A stretch of 64,000 nt of DNA from Sipunculus nudus (taxonomy: Eukaryota; Annelida; Sipuncula; Golfingiida; Sipunculidae), in NCBI GenBank assembly GCA_026874595.1, contig CM049320.1:20161714-20225713 (forward strand). Reading direction: 5' to 3'. The notes beneath the pieces were generated by a model. The model was given only the letters and a program-made list of their open reading frames with translations. It did no database searches and had not been told where the DNA came from. Positions 36,390-49,266 of this stretch are shown piece by piece. The position numbers and the translations under genes are program-made. Within the stretch, counting starts at the first letter, position 1, and each line of letters begins with the position of its first letter.

Positions 36390-38880
36390 TGTACTATTAA
36401 GGATAATGGGCCGTCACATAATGAAGACTGTTCATTTGATAGTTTTTGGATATTAAGATCTTTCAAATACTGTTCACATTCAGGATAACTAATATTTATA
36501 GATCTTTTGAACTTCTTAGTGTAGAATGCAGTTAGTTCATGAAGTATATCACTGTGCATTGTTATTTCTTTTTCATCAATTATTAATTTTCTGACATGTG
36601 ATTTTCTTTTGTTTCCTTTTTTTCTAAATCGAGAAAGTAAGTGCTATTTTTCTCCCCTTTCTCTCTATACTGTGCCCTAGAGCGAATTATTATTCCTTCC
36701 GTAATGTAGTGGTAATGTTCTTCCAGACGTTGTTTTGTTTCTATATAATCCTTTACAATTGATTCATTTAACTGGTGACCCAATCTATGTTCTAATTCTT
36801 TTAATTTTCTTTCCAATTTCTTTTTTTTTCTTGATTTTATTTTTGAATATCTAATTGTAAATCCTCTTATTTTGTATTTTATATATTGCCATCTTTTTGG
36901 CAGATCACTATTCTTTATCTCTGCTTTCCATTCTATTATACATTTCTTAAAGTTTTCTATATACTGTTTATCTTTCAAAAACGAATTGTTAAATTTCCAG
37001 TAGCCTTGGCCAATCTTATTTGTTTAGTAAAAGCTTCATAACATCAGCAGAATGATCAGTATCCACTGAAACAATAATATCTGTATTTTTTTTTTACATA
37101 AGACTGCATATCATTTGTTACAAGAAAATAATCTAATCGCCTCTGTGTCAAAGGGTTAAATCTCTATGTAAATTTTTTTATATTTGGATTTCTAACTCTC
37201 AAAATGTCAATAAGATCAAATTCATTGATAATTAAATTAATTTTAGATACAACTTTCTTTTTTATAAGTACGTGACCTCCATCAGCATAAATTTGATTTA
37301 AACATACATTAAAAACTCCACCTATGACCAGGTTCAAGTCATCATTCTCTTATTACAGTATTAAAATTTTCATAAAATTGCAATTGCTCTGTCTCTGTGT
37401 TTGGAGCATATATGTTACATGACAGGAAGGGACAATCTTGAATAAAACATTTCAATAATATATTTCTTCCTTCTTTATCTACAATCACATCTTTATATTT
37501 AAATTCCAAGTGTTCACCAACAATGATTAAAACCCCTTTACTGGAACTTGTTCCATGGGAAAAGTACATATCACCTCTCCATTGCCTGGACCAGCTATCT
37601 ATATCTTCTATTTAACTATGGGACTCTTGAATGAAACAACCTCCTTGAACACATCCACGTTTATGAAACCAATTAAAAATCTTTCTTCTCTTTTCGTACT
37701 TCCTCATTCCTCTTACATTTAAAGAGACTATATTTACACAAGTTGCTGTGTTACACATAAGTATGTGTGAAGTGATTTAAATATTTCAATATAATTTCAC
37801 GGTACCTCCAATTAAATAAATATTTCTACTGTGTGCATCAATTACAAGGATAACTCAGACAAACATTTGACAAACACTTACATTAAGTATAGTGGCAAGC
37901 ATGAACTTTCAAATAAATCAGCAGGATATTTGGGCCTGCCTCTTTTCATTATTATCTTCATAAAACAACGAATATAAGAAAAACATACATCACTTATTCA
38001 TAACTGGGTGGTTTGTCCCCTCATTGTATTATAATGTAATGACTAATGTAGGAACAACTCCTCAAGGTTATCACCATATTTCACCTCTACAATATGATTG
38101 GAATCATCTTTATCTTTTGCAAAAATTTTGCCATTCCAAGTCCATGCATTTGGAACCATTTCATGACACAAGTCATCAACAATCATGACCCCTGTATTTT
38201 TAAGTTGTTTTCTCTCTTTTTGTACTGCTATTCTGTCATCTATATTTTTAAACCACACTTTTATTGGTCTTGGTTTATCCTGTCTTTTCTTACCTACCCT
38301 GTGTACAGTATCTATGGCATTTGTTGGCATGTTCATGTGCATTTTTTGCATTTAGTAGGCTATAAGCTGTTTCTGTACAGTTTTCATCTGTTGCCCTTTC
38401 TGTAACCCCAGTGATTCTGACATTTAACCTGCGAGAGTACTGCTCGTTCTTAATGGCAAGTATTTTCGCTTTGTGTGCTTTCTCTTTACTTTCCTGAAAT
38501 TCATGTTTTCAAGTCATAGTTTTCTTTTTCTACCCTTGCAACCCTTCTCTCTAAAGCATCTGTTTTTGTTTCAAGTTCAAATACTCTGCATTCTATTTTC
38601 TCTATATATGTATCTATGACGGATTTGAAATCGTTTCGTATCTCTAATTTCAGTTGTACTAGCATGTCACTGAGGACTTCTCGTGTTACAGTCCCTTCTG
38701 CCATTTCTTTGTTTTTATTTCCACTGTCACCAGAAACAGTTTTAAAACTGTATTTAGTTTTTTTTATTAAAAGTTCTAACCTTGTGGGGATGTACTAGAT
38801 ATACTTGGAGTGCGGGATAAAGTCGACCTTAATCTTTTTCTGTCATCATTCCCAGACATATCAGTATGAAAACCCTAAGT
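36390..38880 (-). mobile_element. Degraded L1/Tx1-like LINE lacking reverse transcriptase
   Basis: On the minus strand, a first frame starts near 38858 (MSGNDDRKRLR) and after a frameshift continues at 38704-38501 with coiled-coil-like residues, then an EQYSRRLNVRITG segment and 38351-38043, as in ORF1 proteins. A second frame from about 37760 has NIVSLNVRGMR and FIQESHS, then 37569-37342 with SSKGVLIIVGE and NIYAPN, and RRLDYFLVTND and VSVDTDHSAD further on: an apurinic-type endonuclease. 36978-36583 has RSRAQYREKGEKNSTYFLDL, the linker before the reverse transcriptase. Sequence ends at DGPLS near 36390, so the polymerase domain is absent. Several stops and frameshifts make it inactive. It lies only in unit 2. 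Confidence 0.75.
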
Positions 38881-40439
38881 GAATATATTATATCAGACAA
38901 CAATCATATGAATTTAAGCAGGCCAAAATAGATATAAATGATTTACATTATATGTATTATTTCTGTGTAGTTTTCTCTTTTAACATGTACATAAGACCAA
39001 TATAGAAAGCTCACAAAACTTACAGGCTAGCTGGCGCATGTGGGTGATAATGGGCGTATTTACTGTTGTCAATACAACCCTTCCTACTAAGTGCACATGC
39101 CCTTTGGGGCATTGACAGGTGTGTCAAGGCTCCCAGTGAAAAGAACAATAGACACTGGCGAATGGCAGTCTATCGAATTTTAAAAAGATAGGATAACAAA
39201 ATTTCCATGAAACTTTAGCCTCTTAAAGTTACTTTAAACAAAAACTATGCTGTTATTTTTATATATTTGAAAATATTTTACAGGTACTTGCCGTTAAAGA
39301 ATGGCATTTTGAAGATAAATTAGAGAGCTAAAAAGCATGCCTCTTTCCCTGTCTGCACCAGCTGACCTCTCTAACAATTTGTGTATCGAATTTCAGGGGA
39401 AAGTATGCAGTTCTTCAAGAGTCATTATATTCACATGAAATAAAACAAGAGACCTCGATGGACGACAATGACAGAAGACCAGCTTGAAAAAAGGCCTTTA
39501 ATATGATATAAGGTATAACCTTCAGCACAATGGTTGTGTATGACACTGTAAACAACGATGATGCAATGAGGTATTTTGTGCATGTAAAGTTCCTGTACAA
39601 CCAGCTATGACTATGCACCACTGTATTACTCTTTGCAGGCCAAAAACCCTCAAAATTGTTGTTCCTTGTATTTTTGTCAATAAAGATCATAGCCACATAA
39701 ATGATAGCTCATTTTATTTGCCTGTAATACTGCAGAACAGAATGTCTGATTAAGGGCTGGTCTTTGGATTTATGTTTGTTTATGGTCTGGTCCTCTGCCA
39801 TTTTATTTTATAACTTGGTCACTTTTAAAGCCATAAAGATCTTGTTTTTTTCATTAGTTAGCATTTGAAAAGTTTTCAGTTAAACAATGTTAAAATCTAC
39901 TTTAATCTTACACAGTTTTCTGTCAAATGAGAATAAGCCAGGTTTGGGTGGAATGTCGATCACTCAATTACCCTTCAGGTTAGTAATTAATAGTATATTG
40001 CATAAGGTATCATTTTATGATTTTTCTCTGACACATTTGCAAGTCACTTCAAATCTAACCCAGTTTGCCTCTACAAAAAAACGAGAAACTTACGTAAATT
40101 ATCAAAGGCAAACAGCACAAGGACCCATTAAATACATTTCAGTAAATTAACTAAATTAGCACATTAGGGCCATTTTGAACAATTTAAAAAAAGGTTTTAA
40201 AATATTGACAGTTGTACCTTAATTCCAGAAAACTAAAAAGTACATTTCAGTAATTAAACCATCATAAAACTCAAAGAAATATTTGACAATGTTAACCTAC
40301 TTTCATGAATTACTGCTCTGCATTTTTTAAATGGGGGCTATCTTAGAAATTGGCTGAATTTTCAGTGGCCATGTCTTTATGCTTATCCGCCCAACGTTCT
40401 TGCGTGCTCTCATTAATCATTCATTGTAGACGCATTTTT
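38881..40439. other. Non-coding: possible LINE leader, then duplicated DNA
   Basis: 38.88-39.72 kb has no partner in unit 1 and could be the LINE leader region or older insertion material. From about 39.73 kb homology to 17.67 kb resumes. No gene is seen. Confidence 0.4.
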
Positions 40440-41010
40440 GTCTGCGAAAAGGTTTTGATTTCTGTACGTCTAAAGTTAGCATTCCATATCATGAATATGC
40501 AGTACGTATGCGTAATGTAGCTGGAAAATGGACGCTTGCGATTCCATTAATTGAGGCATTCCATATATACGTATGCAGGGCGTGTGCGTTACGTATGCGT
40601 AGTGATTCCATATATGCTTTGCAGTACGTAACTATGCGTTATGCAGCTGGAAAACGGACGTATGTGATTTCATTACAGGTGGCATTCCGTATATGCGTTT
40701 GCCGTATGTATGCGCATGCAGCTGGAAATAGGACACATTATTATCCTAGAGTGATTCCATATATACGTACGCAGTACGTATGCGTAATGCAGCTGGAAAA
40801 CGGACGCCTGTGATTTCATTACATGTGGCATTACGTATTTGCGTATGCCGTATGTATGCGTAAGTAGCTGGAAATCGGACACATTTTTCTCTTGGAGTGA
40901 TTCCACATATACGTATGCAGTACGTATGTGTATAATGTGATTGAACCACAGGCGTCAGTTTTCTTGCTGCATAACGCATATGTACTGCATACGCATATAT
41001 AAGGAATCAC
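40440..41010. repeat. CGTATGC-type array with inverted end, expanded version
   Basis: Direct copies of about 150 bp, each with GTGATTCCATATATACGTA, GCAGCTGGAAAACGGACG and CGTATGCCGTATGTATGCG, run to about 40940. The last 70 bases (GAACCACAGGCGTCAG... GGAATCAC) are the reverse complement of the unit. The whole can fold back on itself. Unit 1 has a shorter form. Confidence 0.75.
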
Positions 41011-41490
41011 TTATTATAACTCCTCATATAAGAATTTCGTTCACTTAAACAGTCATCCTTGGAACATATTTGGGTTTCCTACACCCAATGTATCATATAA
41101 CTAATCAGCACTAGGGGTTTATTGCTTGCTATCAGAAGAATTATCTTTGTCGACGGTAAGCTAGGAATCTGCTGTCTAATACATTATCATAAGTGAAGGA
41201 ACACATTAATATCGTAATCGGCTCATCAATGAAATATGGATTTTGTTTATGAAAAAGAAGTATTTTTAAGTGTATTTAATACAGATATGGCGTGCCTGAA
41301 AGTATTCCAAATGAGGTCAAATGGAGGCAGCTAACAAACCAGTTTGTGTTAGAATTTAAATATACCAGTTATATGGCACCAATAGTTAAATTGCAGAATG
41401 ATGAATTACTTGGTACGTCAAATCAAGAACTGATGTTAGTCAGTAACAGGAGTAGTCCGCATGATGACGTACGTGTGTGACAGACAACAA

Positions 41491-43640
41491 ACAAGGGACC
41501 CATGAGTCACGGCGCTCAGCTGATTCTGACAATTATAACTGCATCACCATAGATTTTTTTAAGTTGCAATAAAAATACTGTTCTCAGTGCTCAGAAACTA
41601 GGGCTCACTGACCGGGAGAAGGGGGGGGGGGGAGATTCAACACCTTTAAATATAAATACAGAATACGAAATTAAATTCAATGGTGCTTCAGGGACTGGTG
41701 GGTATTACAGCACCTCTGCATATACGTGAAAGATAAAATTTAATTTAAAAGAAATTATTTTTAAATATTTAAAAACAGGCAGAGAGATGGAAAACAAAGC
41801 AAATAACTTTAATTTCCATTCTACTGAGACAGGAAAATAATGAAGAAATATTTGCATTAGATACTATTTTTTTCTTTTGTTAAGTCATTTTTTTTAAGTT
41901 TATATATTTTACTATATATTTACAGTATATCATATATATCTGAATATTTAAATTGATTCACAAATCTAAATTGCATCAACATTTATACTTAATTTAGTCA
42001 GGTAACATCACATTATGCACATAGATATATTTCTTTTTTTCTTTATAAAATATATTTTTTTTTAAAATTTGCAAAGCAAAAAATATATGAAAATAAAGCT
42101 CCAGAATTCACAATTCTTAATTGCACCTTTATTTATCCATGATTTGTTTCATATATTAACAAATAATGCCTACTGATGGGTTAAATTATATTTTGTTTAA
42201 TTATTTAAAAGGAAATAATTTCTTGAAAAAGCTGTATCAGAACGTGGCATCTCTTGGATTACTTCTTGAATTAATATTATAAGAAAAGTTGTGCACATTG
42301 GATCAAAAACAGCTTTACATTTAAAGAAATAGACAATAACAAACCATGTATTGCAATATAATTGGTGATGGTGGTGGTGGTAGGGGGGGGGGGGGGAACT
42401 GGGGTGTCAGGGTAGGGCCCATGAGAATAAGTGTATGTTTATTACAGGGGTGTTCTGCCAGTGCTGCATTACTTATAAGGTTACCTAGGCAAGGCTGTAG
42501 TGAGCAAGAGCGGGGTCTTGGATATACAAAATGCAAATACATTAGAATATTTGAAAAACTTCAATAATTAGAATAATTTTTAACCTTTTACTTTCAAATT
42601 TCAGAATTCAACAGATTAAGACCACATGTATCCCGGCTGTGAAAAATAAATTAAATATACTTGAGAGAAAAAAACGTGCCATGGTCAAATTTGGGAAAAA
42701 TTAAAGGTATCAATTTTATATTTTTGCTAATATTTTAAAAAATTTAAAAGATATTGATATAATGTTGGGTATACAATTAAATTTTGATTGATTAAAGTTA
42801 TATTACTGAAAACATTTTTTTTTGTGTTAAGTGACCAAATATTTTTCCTGATTTTTTACAAAGTCCATTATGTTTGGGCCCATAACTTAAAGAATTTATA
42901 CTTAACAGACTAATTTCTGGGATGTACATAGGAACTATAAAGAGGAATATTTATGGCAAATGTGAGGAAAAACAAATGATTTTAACAGATTAAATCCTTA
43001 TGTGCACATGCTGTGAAAATTAAATCCACAGGATAAAACAGGGAAAAAAAAGTGCCGTGTCCAAAGTTGGGCAAAATTTAAGGTACCAATTTTTATTTTT
43101 GCTAATATTTTAAAAAATTTAAAAGATTTTGATCTAATTTTGAGTATACAATTAAATTTTGATTAATTAAAGTTGAATTACTGAAAAAAAGTCCCTACTT
43201 TTAACACTTTTGGTCTTAAGTGACCAAATATCTTTCCTGATTTTTTTACAAAGTCCATTATGTTTGGGCCCATAACTTTTTGAAATTTAATAATACTGAC
43301 TTAATTTCTGGCATGTACATAGGAACTATATAGAGGAATATTTATGGTGAATATGAAGAAAAACAGATGAGTGGTTTTGATATTAGGCAGTCCTGAAGTG
43401 TGAAAATAGATTTCTAATAAAAAATTGAGGTTTTTCCTTAATATCTCGAAGGAACGAAGTCCTATTGACCCAATTTTCGGCATGGTAGAAGATTTTGGGG
43501 ACATCTAACTGTATGGCAAATTTCAGATTCGTAGGTCCAATGGTGTCGAAACGTGCCAGTCTTACGGACGGACATCCGGACGACGGATAATGGACCACGA
43601 CTATAGCTCAGATGACTTATAGTCAGCTGAGCTAAAAACC
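41491..43640. mobile_element. 'GCTCAGCT' hairpin-family element 1
   Basis: It begins ACAAGGGACCCATGAGTC followed by GCGCTCAGCT. It ends with a hairpin (TAGCTCAGATGACT / AGTCAGCTGAGCTA) and then AAAAACC. Two direct internal copies of about 365 bp (from about 42698 and 43059) share TTTTGCTAATATTTTAAAA and GTTTGGGCCCATAACTT. A GGACGGACATCCGGACGACGG stretch precedes the 3' hairpin. It is absent from unit 1. The layout resembles bivalve pearl / Helitron-like non-autonomous elements; class is inference. No coding frame. Confidence 0.6.
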
Positions 43641-45737
43641 TTTGATAAACAGTGATCTTAATTTCACAGTGATTTTAGTCAATAACACAAACTCAAATGA
43701 TACAAATGTATATATTTTATTTCTACTCCACTGTGAAGTACTGTACATTATTCATTAACAAAACATTGTGTCGATTGAAAACAGAAATGTATATGCTAAA
43801 TATGTTGCTGTTAACGGTTTGTGCTATCACTAATTAAAGCACATATTTGTGAGGGGAATGGGAAATATAAGAAAAAAAAAAAAAAAAAAACACGAAACAG
43901 CACAGGTCCCACTCTCTTCAAATTTATTGATATATAACAGTGGAATCTGTCTTAAAGACCACCTGTCTCATAAGACCACCTATGAATTAAGACCACTTTT
44001 GGTCAGCCCCACAGGTGATCTTATTAGACCGGTTTCACTGTATCTAAAAAAAACGACCTTGACGTGGTGTTTATGATCAACTGGGCATTCTTCGTACAAA
44101 AATAAATGCATGCGAGTTCTTCTTGTCCTTACAACTTTTACACATGTACATTTCCTCTGACAGTGACTGATATTAAGCATTTAACAAAACACCTTAAATT
44201 AGACGATAATATTAGAAGTATCTACAAACATACATATATCAGTATGCCAAGTATGTGCAAGCTTGCATAATACATAGATGTATATAGGTTCATCATAATA
44301 TGTTAAAGGTAATACCATGTGGTTTATCACACATATAACATTCCTCAACCCGGTCTGATTAAAGGGGTCTGTATCTGACTAATATTAAACAAAGATAATC
44401 CCTTATACCTTTTATAAAAATTGGCCAGAAAACACCTATCCAACTGTCTTAAAGCTGTTCGCTTTGTTTATATCAACTTTGTTTAAAACATGCGAGGGTC
44501 AGTCACAATAAACCAAACATTCAACAAAGGCATCTGGCGGAAGGTCTGATATTTCAGCTTCCTCCCATATGCATACAAATACCTTGGGTTACACAGTTTT
44601 TTCTGTTTGTCAATACTGGCACATTCCCTGTTTACTAACAGCTTGTAGATAAACAAGCTCATGCATATGTTACAGAGGTGCAATAAAAACAGTTCTGGAC
44701 AGGAATTACAGTTACATTAATATGTACACAGAGTATGTCAGAAATCACAAATTCTACAGGCAGGTGAATAGCTGGCTTTAAGTAAACATTCGAACACTGA
44801 CATGACATTGAATGCTGATATATTCATTTATCTATGGCTACAATTATTATCCATGTGTATGCATAACAAAAAGAGGGTTCTAACATCCATCCCTCAGATC
44901 ATGGTCAGCCCTTATATAAAACAGTCCACGTGACAGATATTAAAGAAATGTTTGTAATATTCTCAGTGTAACAATCAATTAATGAAATTTAACCAATCAA
45001 AGCTCTAAATATCACCGCTCTGCAATAAGCAGATTCAAAACCAGGGTCAGATATACAAATTTAATAAGGGGGACTTGACACCGTGGCCATGGTAAACAAG
45101 TGTGAAGTGGATGACTATATTTTATACTGAACTCTCACATGCAGAATTAGGGAAGAAAACAGTGTAAAACACAAAATCTGGTTAAGTTTTTCCCTGCGAG
45201 CCCCCTACAATCAGCCCCTGACAACGACTGAAAAGGATAGTTTTTGTTGTGGTTGTTTTGGTGTACAGACTCTGTGTGCCAGAAAATTTTATCAAGCTCT
45301 GAGAAGGATCTGAATCAAAGTAAGGTTTGTGCTCTGAGATTTTGTCATATTTAATTAATGACAAAATCTATACTCTTGCTACAACTCACTTGCAAAATCA
45401 TTTTTTTTTTTTTTCATGATGAATGATTATGTGGTATGGCTCTTTAAAGTACAGAAAATGGATTTAGTCAATATGACCATTCTTTGTAAAATAATAACAT
45501 TCATTTCTTCAATTAAAGATTAAGCAATGTAGATAAATATCATTTCACAAATTGGTACATGAATGGAAAAATATGAATAACAGGAAAAATTATAATATTG
45601 CAGCATTTAGTAAAACTCTCAGTGAATCAAATCATGTGTTTTCTGCATTTACTGTTTATTTTAAAGAAAATGATTTTTAGAATATATTGAATATACCCAT
45701 GTCTCTTTATGTGTAATGAAGAGCAAGTAAACTTTAA
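43641..45737. other. Non-coding; mostly unit 1 homologue
   Basis: 43.78-44.73 kb matches 19.80-20.72 kb. From 44.73 kb the sequence is an insertion relative to unit 1, reaching 48.38 kb. 45332-45463 recurs at 50857-50988. No gene is recognised. Confidence 0.45.
43937..44041. mobile_element. Short palindromic MITE-like element, unit 2 copy
   Basis: Begins ACAGTGGAATCTGT and ends GGTTTCACTGT, with two internal AAGACCACC arms. It is slightly longer than the unit 1 copy (19970-20057) because one AAGACCACC arm is duplicated or was lost there. Confidence 0.55.
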
Positions 45738-48171
45738 CAAGTGACCCATGGGTCATGACGCTCAGCTCCCAAGCATGACCTGTGACATCATGGACTGAGA
45801 TTCACAACTTCCAGTCAAATTTTGAAGAACCAATTTGCCAATTTGTTGAAAATTTTCTATGACAACAGAAATATATATCACCTATGTCTGGTTCAAACAC
45901 AGTGAATTGATGGTCTGAGGAAAATGCATGATTGTTAAGCTATCAGGAACTATTCCAACAGCTTGCTTGAAACCTGTCAGTCTCAAAAGGAACACCACAA
46001 AGGGCAAATATAAGATCAAAATATATAGCAAAAATCAAGGAAATACATGCAAGAATTATTGAGAAACATGTGCTTCTTTATGAATTTTTATTCAATACAA
46101 GCCAACTGTACTGCACTTTTATAAATGATGGTAATATTTATTCAGAAATATTTGACCCAATCCTTTACAAGATTACATAAATATACATTCAACTGCATTC
46201 ACTTTAACTGTTCTTGAGATAATATGATCAAAAGGAATTAAAAGATGGTTGCCTGGTGGCCATATTGGACTTCTGACAAGTCTGAAATCAGACAACAAAC
46301 ATTCTCTTAATTGGACCAAACATTAAAGAAAAATTACTGAAACTGCCCTGAAGAAAGAATTTCTAAGGTGGCTAACTGGCAGACATAATGGATTTCTGAC
46401 AAGTATGACATTTGATATCCCACATTCTCCAATAAGAGACCAAACTTGGGGCAAATTATCCAGTAATAAATGCCCAAAATAATTCAATAGGCATGTCCAG
46501 GCCCTCATATCAGATTTATAGATATGCAATTGTAAAAAGTGTAAGTCCAATATTTTTTAGTATCACTCTGCTTTTCAATGGGGTCAGCAGGGTAGGTAAA
46601 CTGCCAAACCTGAAAGAAAAGAAATGCAGAAAGCATGACTAAGAGTCTTGAAATAAAACATAAAGCCATCCTAAATCAAGGTACACATCCACATATTATG
46701 AGAACAAACACTTGCTTTTATATGTGGTGATATATATTAAAATATTCAGATATCTAGGAAACCAAGTTTATTGCTAGGATTCCATAAAATAAACTGCAAA
46801 ATGTTCCCATCATCTTATTAATCAGTAGCTAAACCTTAATACTATACTCTCATAGTCTTAATGCCTGGCTGAAGCATTCTGACAACAGTGTTTTTGTTAT
46901 GAATTAACGAGGTACTTATCACTGAGCCTTATCACTTAATAGGCTGATACAAAAGGGAGTCATATGTCACCAGTGTCACTCACAATTACAGCCACACAGG
47001 GAGATGTACCAGCTGGAGTGGGATGGTTATATATACAAGAAAAATAGAGATGGTCTATAAAATAATTAATTGTGAACATCCCTGACCTATGACCTTGGCC
47101 TTTTGCCCATATATCAACTAGATTCTTTCTAAATGATGGGTAACTACTGACCACTTAAATCTAGTGTAATTACTTGGCAACCAATGGGCGAATAACTTTG
47201 ACCTGCAACCTTTAACCTGCTGACCAGCTGACCCCAAAATCAATAAGTTATTTATTCAAGCAAAAAGACCCATAAATATGAAGTTTGAGTCAAACTGAGT
47301 GATGCATGGATGTGGCATATGTGAAAGACTGAAGGTTTGGGTTGAACAGTTACACTTGAAATATGCTCACAAGCATTTAGAACAATTAAATATTGTGACC
47401 TTGACCTTTGACTTTTTGACCTCAACATCAATAGGCTTCTTCCCTTATTGGTAGGTAAGCCATATATGACAGATGGAAGGTACAGATTGAAAAGTTTGCC
47501 TGAAAAAGACTCCACGCAAGAAGTGGGTGCTGTGAACTTGACCTTTGACCTCAAAATCAACAGGTCTTTTCCCCTGTTGGCAGAGAAGCGATATCAGTGC
47601 TGGAAGGTTTGGAATGAAAAGTCTAGCTTGAAATGTGTCCACTACCTTTTCAAAGAAGTGGATCCTGTGACCCTGACCTTTGACCTTGTGACCTCAACAT
47701 CTGTAGGATTCTTCTCCAACTTAGTAGGTGAGCTATATGTAAAGATCAAAGAATTGGGATGAAAGGGTAGGCTTAAAATGCATCCACAGGCTTTTCAAAG
47801 AAGAGGCTCCTGTGACCTTGACCTTTGACCTTTTGACCTAAAAAAAATTATGGTTCTTCCCCTGTTGGTAGGTGAGCTGTATGTGAAAGATGGAAGGTTT
47901 GGGATGAAAATTTTGTCTCAAAGAGTTATTTCTGGGGGGTGCAAACACACCCCATAACTTCGAGAATATAGGTCGCAGTGACCTAATTTCAGGTTTGCAA
48001 GGAGATCTTTTTATAACCTCTAAGACTGCATAGGGTTCATGGCCCTAGCCCCTACGGTTACGATTTGTGCCCTGCTAACGGACGGACGGCCGGCCGGACA
48101 GACGGAAGGACGCCGGACAAAGACCCATCGCTATAGCCCAGCATGACTGAAAGTCAGCTGAGCTAAAAACC
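45738..48171. mobile_element. 'GCTCAGCT' hairpin-family element 2
   Basis: Starts ACAAGTGACCCATGGGTC, which contains the palindrome GACCCATGGGTC, then ATGACGCTCAGCT. Ends with TAGCCCAGCATGACT / AGTCAGCTGAGCTA and AAAAACC. Termini match the element at 41.49 kb, but the core is a different tandem array (46.9-47.9 kb). It lies within the 3.6-kb insertion of unit 2. No coding frame. Confidence 0.6.
47080..47900. repeat. 135-145 bp tandem array carrying TGACCTTTGACCT
   Basis: At least four clear direct units, with more degenerate ones before, each centre on GTGACCTTGACCTTTGACCT, followed by a CAACATCAATAGG-like stretch, a TTCCCCTGTTGGTAGG-like stretch and GGAAGGTTTGGGATG. The core words begin at 47402, 47539, 47674 and 47819. 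The open frames on both strands are translations of the repeat. Confidence 0.85.
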
Positions 48172-49266
48172 TGTTATTACTTTTGGGGGGGGGGGGGGGG
48201 CAAACAGTTAACTTAGGTGGTAGATATATCAGACATGTTTGTTGTTGCCTTAAAGGACAAAGAGAAAATGGTAATAGCAAAGTTGAGTATTTTCATCATT
48301 ACCATCACCACTGCAACAGACAGCCATTGTAAATTTCTGTACACTCTTACCTGAATTCTTAAAAGTCTCGCCACTTACATGACCACTAAGTATTATTTCT
48401 GCAGCCTATATATAAAGTAAGTTGCCATTTAAGAAAATCAACAAAGGTTAATATATGTTCTCTTTAAGTTCTAAAAGGAACTACATATTCTCACACGACA
48501 CCAAGCAATCATAATCGCAAGGTGTTTAGGTTTTTGCTCAGTTTGTTGTTTTATCTGTCAAAAGGTTTATACAAAAACAGATGCACTAATTTTTGCAAGA
48601 TGTTGTTCAGGGTGCATGGATAAGGGAAGACCTGACTAAATCTGCCAGCAGATTTCGTTGAAGGGAATGATCCAGTGGGATTGTGGGATTGTTCTGCGCT
48701 GGCAGAGGTATGAGCTCTACTGGTTGCTATTCTAGTTCCAAGAAAACAGGCTGCAATGCAATTCAGATTTCACAATTCTATGCAAAACAGATTCAAATAA
48801 TTACTTTAAAGTAAAAAAGTGGTAGCACCAACTTTCTATAAAACTTGATCCAAGATGATTCAGGAGTCATGATTCTGCCATAAAAAATTATCTAAAAATG
48901 TAAAAATATTTTTTCCTCCGAAGTCGCAATAAAACATGATTTACAACATTTAATACTGTCTACCAGACAAGATGTTGTCAGTGAGATGAATGCCCTACCA
49001 GGGGTCACTTAACACAGTCAGGAATCTGATACTTTGAAATTTTCACAATTTCAATGGGAATTAATAATAATAAAGCATGAATACAGGCTTCGCTTTCAAC
49101 AGAAAAATTTTCCTTTTCAAACTCTCAGTCACACTTCACTCAGTGTAAAACTGATTCTGCCATCTTACATGCTATCCTACATGCACACTTACATGCAAAC
49201 AGAACGGAGTGTTTTCAATATAACATTTTTATGTTGAACACAACTGTCCAGTGAAAAAAAAGGAAA

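Larger units (their letters stand above)
21200..48802. repeat. Tandem segmental duplication, unit 2
   Basis: This is the second copy, head-to-tail with unit 1 across a junction of about 50 bases (21150-21200). It is about 11 kb longer. Most of the extra length comes from insertions: the hAT element (26191-28256), microsatellite growth (31.2-31.5 kb), the LINE region (36.36-39.72 kb), the 41.49-43.64 kb element and about 3.6 kb at 44.73-48.38 kb. It lacks one member of the 330-bp tandem pair found at 9.5-10.2 kb. Homology ends at about 48802. Confidence 0.85.

Noticed and set aside
36583-38704. Host genes for a coiled-coil protein and an endonuclease
   Set aside because: The order and motifs are those of LINE ORF1 and the ORF2 endonuclease, with frameshifts and no polymerase domain.
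47252-47762. Open frames of about 100 codons on both strands
   Set aside because: They are translations of the 135-145 bp TGACCTTTGACCT array, with similar phrases in each unit and on both strands.
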